From assembly GCF_011762185.1 (NCBI RefSeq), contig NZ_JAASQJ010000002.1, positions 1,054,001 through 1,118,000 on the forward strand: 64,000 nucleotides of DNA. The letters are read 5' to 3'. The DNA is from Dyadobacter arcticus. GTDB taxonomy: Bacteria; Bacteroidota; Bacteroidia; Cytophagales; Spirosomataceae. Position 1 is the stretch's first letter. Every line of letters starts with the position of its first letter. The translations under genes were made by a program, and so were the position numbers. A model generated the notes under the pieces. It was not told the origin of the DNA, ran no database searches, and worked only from the letters and a program-made list of their open reading frames with translations. Shown here piece after piece: positions 18,325 through 26,712 of the stretch.

Positions 18325-18981
18325 ATGGCGAAAATTATCATTTTTGGAGTACTCGATACCGCTGAATTAGCACACTATTATATCACACATGACTCAGAGC
18401 ATGAAGTAGTTGCTTTTACTATCAATCGTGAATATCTAGAAAATGAGTCGTTTAAAGGTTTGCCGATTGTTGCGTTTGAAGATGTAGAAAATTTGTTTCC
18501 GCCAGCCGAATATTCCTTTTTTGCGCCTATGACCGGTCGCAATATGAACCGGAACAGGGAAGCAATTTACAATCAGGCGAAGTCAAAAGGATATCAGTTT
18601 ATCTCCTATGTCAGTTCCAAAGCAACTCTTTTTGATAATGTGATCGGGGACAATTGCTTTATTCTCGAAGACAATACCATTCAACCGTTTACCACCATCG
18701 GCAATAATGTGGTGATGTGGAGCGGTAACCATATCGGCCACCATGGTCAGATCAAAGACCACATATTTTTCACATCACATGTTGTTCTTTCCGGGCATTG
18801 CCTGGTCGAATCCTATTCATTTTTTGGAGTGAACAGTACCATCCGCGATTATACGACTATCGCGCAGGGCACATTGGTAGGTATGGCGTCGGCCATAACA
18901 AAAGAAACAGAAGAATGGGGAATATATATCGGGAATCCTGCCAAGAAGGTTCCCGGCAAACTTAGTCATGAAGCTTACTGA
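18325..18981 (+). CDS. Left-handed beta-helix sugar acyltransferase (PglD/NeuD-like)
   Basis: A 218-residue protein. The N-terminal half is a small Rossmann-like domain (AKIIIFGVLDTAELAHYY) and the C-terminal half a hexapeptide-repeat left-handed helix (TIGNNVVMWSGNHIGHHG, then VESYSFFGVNSTIRDYTTIAQG). It ends with GIYIGNPAKKVPGK, typical of the family. PglD- and NeuD-type enzymes transfer an acyl group from acyl-CoA to the amine of UDP-amino-sugars. The GNHIGHHGQI segment holds the expected catalytic histidine. With the aminotransferase upstream it forms a plausible N-acyl amino sugar branch. Confidence 0.88.
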   Translation: MAKIIIFGVLDTAELAHYYITHDSEHEVVAFTINREYLENESFKGLPIVAFEDVENLFPPAEYSFFAPMTGRNMNRNREAIYNQAKSKGYQFISYVSSKATLFDNVIGDNCFILEDNTIQPFTTIGNNVVMWSGNHIGHHGQIKDHIFFTSHVVLSGHCLVESYSFFGVNSTIRDYTTIAQGTLVGMASAITKETEEWGIYIGNPAKKVPGKLSHEAY

Positions 18982-19048
18982 CGAATTGATAGCTGAGCAG
19001 AAGTAGTGATAGGAATATCGAAAGTTTAAGATAGCAATCATTGGGTTA

Positions 19049-20272
19049 ATGGAGCCGAAGAAAATACTATTTGTAAGTCATGATGCGAACAGGGCGGGAA
19101 GTCAGCTGCTGCTGTTGCAATTGTTGAGGCTGTTGAAAGAACGCGGCGTTCCCATGCACCTCTTGCTTTGCAATGGAGGAGAGTTGGAAAGTGAATTTGA
19201 GGAGGTTATTAGTATGACAAGACTTTATCAAACCTATAAAGTCGCTTCTAATCCTTTTACCGGAAAACTTCTCAAAAAAGTCAATCTCTATAAATTATAT
19301 CAGGATCGCTCAGTACAGCGCGTCAACGAGAAGATCGTTTTTGAATTGGAGCAACAGAATATTGGCTTGGTTTTCGTCAATTCAATAGCAAATTCCGGCG
19401 TTTATCATGACTTCCTGAAATTCCTGCACCATCTGCCGCTGGTTTTGTTTGTGCATGAACTCGCCATGTCTGTAAAGGTTTATTCACATGAAAAAACCCT
19501 GAATTTCCTTTTAAAGAAAACAGATCATTTGATCGCAGTTTCGCATGCAGTAGCCGCTTACTACATCAAAAAATACGACTATCCTGAAAAACACGTCAGC
19601 ACTTTCACGCTAATCGATCACGAGCATATTGATCGGAAATTGAAAACAATCCAGCGCGACATTCTTGAAAAAACCTATAAAATCCCGAAGGACGCCATTG
19701 TAATTGGAGGCTGCGGAAATGCTGAATGGCGTAAAGGAAATGACATTTTCAACTGGATCGCCAAACGCGTTATCCATAAAACGCATCCTTTACCTGTTTA
19801 CTTTGTTTGGGTCGGCGCAGGTCCGCAACATCAAATCTACGAACTGATTGAAAGTGACATTCGGCTGATGGGGTTAAGCGACAGGATTATCCTTGTACCT
19901 CCTACATCCCACGCACTTGACTACATTAACCGTTTCGACGTACTCTTACTAAGTTCAAGAGAAGACCCTTATCCCTTGGTTGTCCTCGAGGCTGCATTGC
20001 AGGAAATTCCTGTGGTTTGCTTTGAGGATGCGGGCGGCGCTCCTGAACTGATCGAATCTGACGCAGGATTTGTGGTCCCTTATATGGATATTTCTGCTGC
20101 TTCTGAGGCAGTTATCCAATTGGTTCTTGACCCGACATTAAGAGATACCCTGGGGCAAAATGGCCGCAAAAAAGTATTGGAGAGGCACAATACCGAGAAA
20201 AGTGTCGGAAGCATTGAAGCCATCATTCAAAAGTATCTGCCTTTGCAGGTTTCGGAACAACACAATCAATGA
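19049..20272 (+). CDS. Family 4-like glycosyltransferase (GT-B fold)
   Basis: A 407-residue retaining-type glycosyltransferase. The N-terminal Rossmann domain has SHDANRAGSQLLLLQLLRLL. The C-terminal domain shows the GT4 donor-binding elements: GGCGNAEWRKGNDIF, the segment YFVWVGAG, and LLLSSREDPYPLVVLEAALQEIPVV with the EX7E-type arrangement. It should add one sugar to the growing chain on the cytoplasmic side. A 67-base gap before it is the largest in this part of the locus, but no promoter was recognised. Its TGA overlaps the next ATG by 4 bases. Confidence 0.92.
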   Translation: MEPKKILFVSHDANRAGSQLLLLQLLRLLKERGVPMHLLLCNGGELESEFEEVISMTRLYQTYKVASNPFTGKLLKKVNLYKLYQDRSVQRVNEKIVFELEQQNIGLVFVNSIANSGVYHDFLKFLHHLPLVLFVHELAMSVKVYSHEKTLNFLLKKTDHLIAVSHAVAAYYIKKYDYPEKHVSTFTLIDHEHIDRKLKTIQRDILEKTYKIPKDAIVIGGCGNAEWRKGNDIFNWIAKRVIHKTHPLPVYFVWVGAGPQHQIYELIESDIRLMGLSDRIILVPPTSHALDYINRFDVLLLSSREDPYPLVVLEAALQEIPVVCFEDAGGAPELIESDAGFVVPYMDISAASEAVIQLVLDPTLRDTLGQNGRKKVLERHNTEKSVGSIEAIIQKYLPLQVSEQHNQ

Positions 20273-21252
20273 CCATTGCCTTTACCATCTGTTCAATCAA
20301 TTATTTAGCGCAGGCCCGGACGTTAAGAGATTCACTCAAATCTACTAACCCAGAAATCTTATTTTTTGTCGGCCTGGTCGATTCCCTGAAAGATATTGCC
20401 TTCGAGGATTCTTTCGCCCCCACGTTTCCAATGATCGAAATTGATAAAATTGAAATCAGCGATTTTCAGGGCATGGCGGACCGATATGATATTACCGAGT
20501 TGAATACAGCGGTAAAACCGTTTTATTTCACCTACTTTTTCAGACATTACCCGGAAGCCGACAATGTTATTTATTTCGACCCGGATATCATTGTCTTTCA
20601 GCCATTAACCGAGCTTTTGAATGCTTTGGCTACGCATAATGCCGTGCTTACGCCCCATATCATCACGCCGATTGAGGACCAGATGACACCGAACGAAGTT
20701 CATCATTTGAACACTGGCGTTTACAATCTCGGTTTCGTGGCATTCCGCAGAAGCGAGGAAAACAACAGGTTCATTGAATGGTGGGAGGAAAAATTACGGT
20801 TTGAATGCTTGAATGATGTTTGCAGTGGGCTTTTTGTGGATCAGAACTGGATGAACTTTCTTCCTATCTTCGTCCCCAGTACCCGTATTGAGAGAAATCC
20901 TGGGTACAATGCAGCCTATTGGAACATGCACGAACGGACTTTTACAATACAAGACGATACGCATTTAGTAAATGGTGACAATCCTTTGATCTTCTTTCAT
21001 TTCAGCGGTTACGATCCTGCAAAACCTAACATGCTATCAAAATATCAGAACCGTTTCGAATTAGCCGACCGTACAGACCTCGCTCCACTATTTGACCTTT
21101 ACAGAACTAGTCTGTTAAAAAACGGCAACGCGTATTATCGTAAATTTCAGTGCGCTTACATTAAGCCTGATATTGCCCGTCGTTACCAGCGGATCAGAAA
21201 ACTGCTAAAAACACCGGTCAACTTTGTGATTGATTTGGTGGAAACGACCTGA
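20269..21252 (+). CDS. GT-A-type glycosyltransferase with intact DxD motif
   Basis: A 327-residue predicted nucleotide-sugar transferase. The start FTICSINYLAQARTLRDSL and the metal-binding YFDPDIIVFQ (a D-x-D) are typical of GT8-like GT-A enzymes. The middle has LNTGVYNLGFVAFRR and a later VDQNWMNFLP. I cannot name donor or acceptor. It is clearly a paralogue of the gene at 22014-22967, which has lost this DxD. The start overlaps the previous stop (ATGA) and its stop overlaps the next start (TGATG), so translation is probably coupled through three genes. Confidence 0.88.
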   Translation: MTIAFTICSINYLAQARTLRDSLKSTNPEILFFVGLVDSLKDIAFEDSFAPTFPMIEIDKIEISDFQGMADRYDITELNTAVKPFYFTYFFRHYPEADNVIYFDPDIIVFQPLTELLNALATHNAVLTPHIITPIEDQMTPNEVHHLNTGVYNLGFVAFRRSEENNRFIEWWEEKLRFECLNDVCSGLFVDQNWMNFLPIFVPSTRIERNPGYNAAYWNMHERTFTIQDDTHLVNGDNPLIFFHFSGYDPAKPNMLSKYQNRFELADRTDLAPLFDLYRTSLLKNGNAYYRKFQCAYIKPDIARRYQRIRKLLKTPVNFVIDLVETT

Positions 21253-22007
21253 TGAAAGAACTTGTATCCGTATTGATCCCTATCCTAAACCCGCAGATCA
21301 ATCCTACGGAGGAGAAAATGTTGCATCATTGTCTTGCAACACTATACAAGTACCCTTTAATTTTCATCACTTTTGAGGGCGCTGATCTTTCCATTATTAA
21401 GGAACACAATGAGGAAATAGACGTCATTTATTTTCCAAAAAAATATTTCCGATCCAGGGATCACCTCGCAAGCCTCTTTCTGCTTGAAGACTTTTATGAA
21501 CGCTTCAATTGGTGTGATTTTTTACTTGTACATGAACTTAACAGCTGGGTAATCAAGGACGAACTCTATTACTGGTGCAAGCAAGGTTATGATTATATTA
21601 AAGCTGCCCCGGTTTTTCAAAGCGGAAAACAGGTGAACGACGACTTCCTTTCAAGGGTTACTGGTTTGAAAGAAGATGAAAAACGAGCGTTCGGACAAGG
21701 GTATACGGATAATGGTCTATACCTTTGCCAGATTGAACATATGACCAAAACATTGAAAAGTAAGAAAAAGGAGGCTTATCAGTATCGCAATAATGATCTG
21801 ATTCATGCCGATTCCGTATTTTGGGACATAGAAGCAAATCGCTTCTGGCCATACCTTAGGAAACCGACTGCAATTGTCCGTCAACATTTTGCTCAAAATG
21901 CAATCAACTTTAATGGGGCTAAAAGTCTTCCATTTGCATTAACAGGCATTTCAAGGGCCAATATTCAATATGCGCCCTATTTCAAAACATTGCCTGAAGC
22001 GGACTAA
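21252..22007 (+). CDS. DUF5672-like putative glycosyltransferase
   Basis: A 251-residue protein resembling DUF5672, a family placed in the GT-A-like group. The segment FLLVHELNSWVIKDELYYWCKQGYDYIKAAPVF fits the family's conserved core, which normally reads like YQLDAFVF..EL.YWC..GYDYIGAP. In this copy the usual D in the LDAFVF position is N (ELNSWV). Function is not established. It lies between two paralogous GT-A proteins and overlaps the upstream one by one base. Confidence 0.75.
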   Translation: MKELVSVLIPILNPQINPTEEKMLHHCLATLYKYPLIFITFEGADLSIIKEHNEEIDVIYFPKKYFRSRDHLASLFLLEDFYERFNWCDFLLVHELNSWVIKDELYYWCKQGYDYIKAAPVFQSGKQVNDDFLSRVTGLKEDEKRAFGQGYTDNGLYLCQIEHMTKTLKSKKKEAYQYRNNDLIHADSVFWDIEANRFWPYLRKPTAIVRQHFAQNAINFNGAKSLPFALTGISRANIQYAPYFKTLPEAD

Positions 22008-22013
22008 TTGTAC

Positions 22014-22967
22014 ATGAATATTATATACACTGTTTGTAACCGAACGAACCTGACGCATGCACTGGCTCTGGCGAATTCGGTAGCAGAACATCAACCGGAT
22101 CATACTTTTTACCTTTGCTGGGTCGATACTTATCCGATTGTTGGCCTCCCTCCGCATATAAATGTGCTTTCAGTTACGGAAGCAAATGTTCCGCAATGGG
22201 AGTTTATGAAAAATCAATATATTGATTTTGAGTTACTTGCCGCTTGCCGACCTTGGTTTGCATTAACATTAGTCGCTAAGTATTCCGATTGCAGGCAAAT
22301 TACATTCTTCGCTCCAACTGTTATTTTGTTAAAAGGCTTTTCCGAAATCCTAAATTCCTCTTCAACAGCCTTTTTAACCCCAAACATTGTGAAGCCCCTT
22401 GCAGCATCCGCTATCCTTGATGACAAGAGGATTCTGAATATCGGAATGTTTCACGCTGGAAGCTGGATATTAAATACTAACCCTACAAATGTTAAGGTTC
22501 TTCAATGGTGGGCAGAAAGGACTGTCGACAGGGCGAAATTCGATCTTTGCGAAGGAATGAATATGGATCAGCTCTGGCTGAATTACCTGCCGATCTGGGT
22601 TCCGGAAACATCGGTAGTAAGGCATCCAGGATGGCATTACGGCTTGCACGAGGTACTTAACAGGAAGCTGACTTTTGAGAATGGCAAGTATTTTGTCGAT
22701 GGCGCGGCTCTGATTTCGATCGATTTTGCCGGGCTTTCCTATTTTGATCCCATTTGGTCAGATTATGTGGCATTATTATCAAGTAATCGTGTCTTCAAAA
22801 ACTTTTTTGCCGAATATAAAAATACGTTAAAAAAATATGGAGGGTTGAAACACTCCGACTACAGGCCTGGTTTTGGGAAAACCATTCATGTTAAGCGTTT
22901 TAGGCTATTTAGAAATAATATTGCGAAGACATTGAAGTCTCTTTCAGTATACATAGATCAGTTTTAA
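22014..22967 (+). CDS. GT-A-like protein lacking the DxD motif (paralogue of 20269-21252)
   Basis: A 317-residue protein similar over its length to the gene at 20269-21252. Shared positions include NIGMFHAG versus NTGVYNLG, MDQLWLNYLPIWVPET versus VDQNWMNFLPIFVPST, and a W-W pair before it. Where the paralogue has YFDPDII, this one reads FFAPTVI, so both aspartates of the metal-binding DxD are gone. It may be a metal-independent enzyme, a partner subunit or a pseudoenzyme. TTG 22008 directly after the previous stop is also in frame; ATG 22014 (MNIIYTVCNRTN) matches the paralogue's start better. Confidence 0.82.
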   Translation: MNIIYTVCNRTNLTHALALANSVAEHQPDHTFYLCWVDTYPIVGLPPHINVLSVTEANVPQWEFMKNQYIDFELLAACRPWFALTLVAKYSDCRQITFFAPTVILLKGFSEILNSSSTAFLTPNIVKPLAASAILDDKRILNIGMFHAGSWILNTNPTNVKVLQWWAERTVDRAKFDLCEGMNMDQLWLNYLPIWVPETSVVRHPGWHYGLHEVLNRKLTFENGKYFVDGAALISIDFAGLSYFDPIWSDYVALLSSNRVFKNFFAEYKNTLKKYGGLKHSDYRPGFGKTIHVKRFRLFRNNIAKTLKSLSVYIDQF

Positions 22968-22990
22968 CATACTCAAGTAATAAAGCGTCT

Positions 22991-23869
22991 ATGCACTTTC
23001 TCGAAAAAAGCACACAGGATCTGAGGGATTTTCTATCCGCATTAAAAATCAAATCTGTCGGGCAGCAGGAGAAGTATCCAAAATTAACAATCATCACGCC
23101 TTCCTACAATCAGGCAGCATTTCTGGAAAGGACTATTCTAAGTGTCCTGAACCAAAATTACCCTAATCTTGAATACATCATTGTGGACGGCGGCTCAACG
23201 GACCAGAGTGTGGAGGTCATCAAAAAATATGAAAAGTATCTTTCCTGGTGGGTATCCGAAAAAGACCGTGGCCAGGTTCATGCCATCAATAAAGCCCTCG
23301 ATCGGGCAACAGGGGAATACATTGGTTTCCAAAATTCCGACGATGTATATTTCCCGGGTACCTTCAAACGTTTTGGAGAAGCTGCTGTAAAACAATCTGC
23401 AGACATACTCTACGGCGATCTGTATATGATATCCACGGATGACGACGTAACCGAAATTCTCAAAACCACTTCTTACAATTTTGATTGTCAGGTGCTCGAA
23501 GGAATGCAGATCCACAATCAATCCTTATTTTTCAAACGTTCCCTAGTTCAGCAATACGGTGCCTTTGATGAGAGCTACCGATTTGCATTTGACTATGAAT
23601 TCATAACCCGATACACCGCTCAGAAAAACACGGTTACCCGCAAGGTGGAAGGACTGGCAGGGGCGCTTCGTGTCCATGCAGATGCCAAATCATCTAACAT
23701 TGCTTCAGTCGGCGTAGAGGAGCACCATAGAATACAAAAATTGTACATTTCTCCGAACAGTCCCCCGGCTGTTAACAAAATCAAGTATCTTTGGTGCCGT
23801 ATTCGAAAAATCGCATACTTCATCCTGCGATTGGATATCAAGTACATCAGTTTCAGACTGTCCAGATGA
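22991..23869 (+). CDS. Family 2 glycosyltransferase
   Basis: A 292-residue inverting GT-A enzyme. After about 30 residues the GT2 core begins with TIITPSYNQAAFLERTILSV, then EYIIVDGGSTDQS, and the metal-binding site in GFQNSDDVYFPGTF. A later segment QSLFFKRSL fits the acceptor side. It is expected to act in the cytoplasm on the lipid-linked repeat unit. The stop overlaps the start of the polymerase-like gene (ATGA). Confidence 0.93.
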   Translation: MHFLEKSTQDLRDFLSALKIKSVGQQEKYPKLTIITPSYNQAAFLERTILSVLNQNYPNLEYIIVDGGSTDQSVEVIKKYEKYLSWWVSEKDRGQVHAINKALDRATGEYIGFQNSDDVYFPGTFKRFGEAAVKQSADILYGDLYMISTDDDVTEILKTTSYNFDCQVLEGMQIHNQSLFFKRSLVQQYGAFDESYRFAFDYEFITRYTAQKNTVTRKVEGLAGALRVHADAKSSNIASVGVEEHHRIQKLYISPNSPPAVNKIKYLWCRIRKIAYFILRLDIKYISFRLSR

Positions 23870-25200
23870 ATTGGAGTTTATTTAATGTAGTGACTAATTT
23901 TAACTATCTCAGATACTCTGTGGGCATCGCAATGATGTTCAACGGGTTTCCACTGATTTTCTTTATTCGTGATACCTTGGGAGTAGGACCTGCCAGCAGC
24001 GTTTTTACAGCACTTTTTTTCTCTCTGGCCCTGATTTTGATGTTGCCGCTTCACTTATTTAAGCGGCTTTATAAGCCAAATGTCATCCTGATTAATCTAG
24101 GGGTAGGCTTTCTCCTCATAACATTATATTACTTTTTCTTCATGAACCACCAGGGGAAATCCGTGGCTGACATTGGAAACTACGTTTTCACATTCGGGTT
24201 CATTGTTCTGCTATTGCACGTTCCCAATGATGTCAAAGATACCCTGATCGCTGTATTCTTCCTGTTTTCATTTTTCACGAATATTACACTCGTATACTCC
24301 CTTATAACCGATCCCAACTGGTCTCCCGGTATGCGCGCGGCGGTTAGTTTTGCCAATGAAGGCGCCCAACCCGGTGGTAACCCACACATTACAGCGCGTA
24401 ACGGAGTGATATGTTTAGTATCTGCTTTCGTAATGTTGGGTAGCACCAAAGGCATTTTTACAAAGATATTCCTGTTTTTCTCCATGCTTTTTGGCCTCGC
24501 AGTGGTAGTGATGTCTCTTGCTAAATCAAGCTATCTCGGTCTGGGCATTGCTGCGGGCGCTTATTTTATATTTCGGTTCAAATTTTCCCACCTCGTTTCA
24601 GCTGTTGGGGATGCATTCAAATTCAGGAATGTAATCTTCATCGTCATTATACTTGTGGGTATCAACTATTTTCTCTCCAGATATGGGGACATAATGGGCC
24701 TGCTGCTCAATTACTGGGATGTCTTCGAAGACCGGATCATGGATGTAGTATTTACGTCCACAGGTGTAAAGCTTACCGATTCCGCAGACGTGGATTATTC
24801 CGCGATGGGCCGTGTAAGCGGGTTTGGCGAGTTTATGGAAACCCTGTTCTCATGGGATGTTTTCCTGGGCAGAGGATATAAGAGCGATTACCTCGACGTC
24901 CCGCTTCTGGAAGCCTGGGTAAGTCACGGCATCTTTGGATTTATATTTTTTGCCAGTTTCAATTTTTTCCTTTTCGTTTTTGCAATTCGCGAAATACGCA
25001 GGTATACCAATCCGCTTAGTACCTTTCTGGCCTATTTTTTTCTTTCCATGATGGTGTTGCTGGTGACCGGCGGCCGACCTTACGACATTGCATTCTGGTT
25101 TCCCTACTCAGTAATGATGCGCTTTCTTGGAATTCGTTATCTCGACAGTTTTAACAGAAAGCCTGTTGTTGTGCAAACAATGGCTCCGGTTACAACGTAA
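23866..25200 (+). CDS. O-antigen polymerase/ligase-like membrane protein (Wzy/WaaL-like)
   Basis: A 444-residue protein with ten or more hydrophobic spans and one large loop before the last spans, the layout of Wzy polymerases and O-antigen ligases. The loop holds FEDRIMDVVF and a GRVSGFGEFMETLFSWDVFLGRGY-like segment near conserved R and G residues seen in this group. Upstream open sequence reaches 23791, but ATG 23866 overlapping the previous TGA is the sound start (MNWSLFNVV). Such proteins act in the periplasm on undecaprenyl-linked glycans. Sequence alone does not separate polymerase from ligase. Confidence 0.78.
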   Translation: MNWSLFNVVTNFNYLRYSVGIAMMFNGFPLIFFIRDTLGVGPASSVFTALFFSLALILMLPLHLFKRLYKPNVILINLGVGFLLITLYYFFFMNHQGKSVADIGNYVFTFGFIVLLLHVPNDVKDTLIAVFFLFSFFTNITLVYSLITDPNWSPGMRAAVSFANEGAQPGGNPHITARNGVICLVSAFVMLGSTKGIFTKIFLFFSMLFGLAVVVMSLAKSSYLGLGIAAGAYFIFRFKFSHLVSAVGDAFKFRNVIFIVIILVGINYFLSRYGDIMGLLLNYWDVFEDRIMDVVFTSTGVKLTDSADVDYSAMGRVSGFGEFMETLFSWDVFLGRGYKSDYLDVPLLEAWVSHGIFGFIFFASFNFFLFVFAIREIRRYTNPLSTFLAYFFLSMMVLLVTGGRPYDIAFWFPYSVMMRFLGIRYLDSFNRKPVVVQTMAPVTT

Positions 25201-25263
25201 ATCCTTTTAAATTCCAGGAAAACCTGCCTTCAATATCAATTTGGTAAGGCAACCATCAAACGC

Positions 25264-26313
25264 ATGAAAGACCGAGTAGAACAACTGGATGGATTAAGGG
25301 GGATTTTTTCGGTACTGGTCATAGCTCATCATCATAATGCGTTCAAAACCTCGCCGCTTTACGACAATTTTTTCGTCATCAATTCCAATCTTTTTGTCGA
25401 TTTCTTCTTTGTTTTAAGTGGTTTTGTGATCGCCCTGAACTACGTAGATCGTATTCAAAGCTCAAACGACTTCTTTATTTTTCTCAAAAAACGGTTCATC
25501 CGTTTGTATCCGCTCTTATTTTTTACTGAAATTGTTTTTTTAATCGCCAATTTATTGGGGGAAAAAAGTCCCATGAAAAATGTCGGCAGCCTGGGTTCTG
25601 AATATTACTTTTCCACTACATTGGATACCATTACATTCATGGGCTCCACGCCCATTTTAGGGGCTTGGATCGCTAACAACTATCCCTCGTGGTCTATTTC
25701 CGCAGAAATGATTTCCTACATTATTTTCGGGATTGTTATTCTGCTTTTGCCGAAATTGAAATATCTGGCTTTTACGATTTTGCTGATCATATCGGGCATT
25801 TTTATCTTTTCAAGAGGTGAATATTTGCTTGCCTATGACTATGGTTTTGTGCGTGGGTTGCTTTGCTTCTGCCTTGGAATATTCACACATCTTTTGCTAC
25901 GCAGGAAGACCTTCTATCTGTCTTTTCTGGAAATCCCCTTTCTGATCATACTGGTTTCGGCCATGTATTGCGCACATCATTGGGAATGGAATTTATGGAA
26001 ACTTACTTTTCCTTTCCTGTTTGCGATCGGGATAGTGATTTTTACGAGCTCGACAGGAGTAGTAACAAAAATGCTTTCTACCAAGCCGTTTCAGTACCTC
26101 GGCAAAATCTCCTACTCTATTTACCTCAATCATGCGATCGTCTTAATTTTCGTCAATGTGGCGCTTTTTCGACTTTTGAAGTCGCCCAAAAGTGAAATGA
26201 TGATCGCCGTCTCCCTGGTTACCTCCATTATCCTCACAGTGTGCTATTCCCATTTTACATTCGAAATCATAGAGAAACGGTTTAGCAAATTCCTGCGGAC
26301 GAAGTGGGGCTAA
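25264..26313 (+). CDS. Acyltransferase 3 (OafA/YrhL-like) membrane protein
   Basis: A 349-residue protein of the membrane acyltransferase-3 family. The start has the family motif QLDGLRGIFSVLVIAHH with the catalytic-type histidines, then FFVLSGFVIALNY and KKRFIRLYPLLFF. About ten membrane spans follow and the C-terminal segment includes YLGKISYSIYLNHAIVL. These proteins O-acylate (often acetylate) sugars of surface glycans using acyl-CoA. It is the last gene of the polysaccharide locus, 63 bases after the polymerase-like gene, and likely decorates the product. Confidence 0.92.
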   Translation: MKDRVEQLDGLRGIFSVLVIAHHHNAFKTSPLYDNFFVINSNLFVDFFFVLSGFVIALNYVDRIQSSNDFFIFLKKRFIRLYPLLFFTEIVFLIANLLGEKSPMKNVGSLGSEYYFSTTLDTITFMGSTPILGAWIANNYPSWSISAEMISYIIFGIVILLLPKLKYLAFTILLIISGIFIFSRGEYLLAYDYGFVRGLLCFCLGIFTHLLLRRKTFYLSFLEIPFLIILVSAMYCAHHWEWNLWKLTFPFLFAIGIVIFTSSTGVVTKMLSTKPFQYLGKISYSIYLNHAIVLIFVNVALFRLLKSPKSEMMIAVSLVTSIILTVCYSHFTFEIIEKRFSKFLRTKWG

Positions 26314-26347
26314 TCAATCCATTTTCAGCATTTATTGGCACGATCTT

Positions 26348-26355
26348 TACTTTTG
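26348..26355 (+). promoter_or_regulatory. Candidate -7 element of the thioredoxin gene
   Basis: TACTTTTG matches TAnnTTTG, 31 bases before the thioredoxin ATG. A weak TTTC lies about 21 bases upstream in the -33 region. It suggests that thioredoxin is transcribed separately from the polysaccharide locus. Confidence 0.4.
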
Positions 26356-26386
26356 ATTGGTTATGTAAATCAAAAAGCATTTGAAA

Positions 26387-26683
26387 ATGGCAACGTTCTC
26401 AGAATTGATAAATAGCATTAAACCGGTCCTGGTAGACTTTTCGGCCGAATGGTGCGGGCCTTGCAAAATGATGAAACCGATTTTGGAAAAAGTGAAGGCC
26501 GATCTGGGAGATAGTGCAACCATCATTAAAGTGGATGTGGATAAAAACAAATCCGCAGCGAATGCTTATAAAATCCAGGGAGTCCCCACGCTCATTGTCT
26601 TCAAACATGGAAAAGCAATGTGGCGACAGTCCGGGGTAGTGCAGGCCGACCAATTAGAGTCCATCATAAAAAAATACATTTAA
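26387..26683 (+). CDS. trxA: Thioredoxin
   Basis: A 98-residue cytoplasmic thioredoxin. The redox site WCGPC is at 22-26 and the cis-proline is P67 in GVPTLIVF. There is no signal peptide. A TTG two codons upstream is in frame, but ATG 26387 (MATFSELIN) is natural. It reduces disulfides with thioredoxin reductase, which is not in this window. The length is slightly below the 105-110 residues of E. coli TrxA. Another thioredoxin elsewhere may be the main one. Confidence 0.95.
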   Translation: MATFSELINSIKPVLVDFSAEWCGPCKMMKPILEKVKADLGDSATIIKVDVDKNKSAANAYKIQGVPTLIVFKHGKAMWRQSGVVQADQLESIIKKYI

Positions 26684-26712
26684 CATTCTTGCTGTCAGCA
26701 TTATAAGTATTC

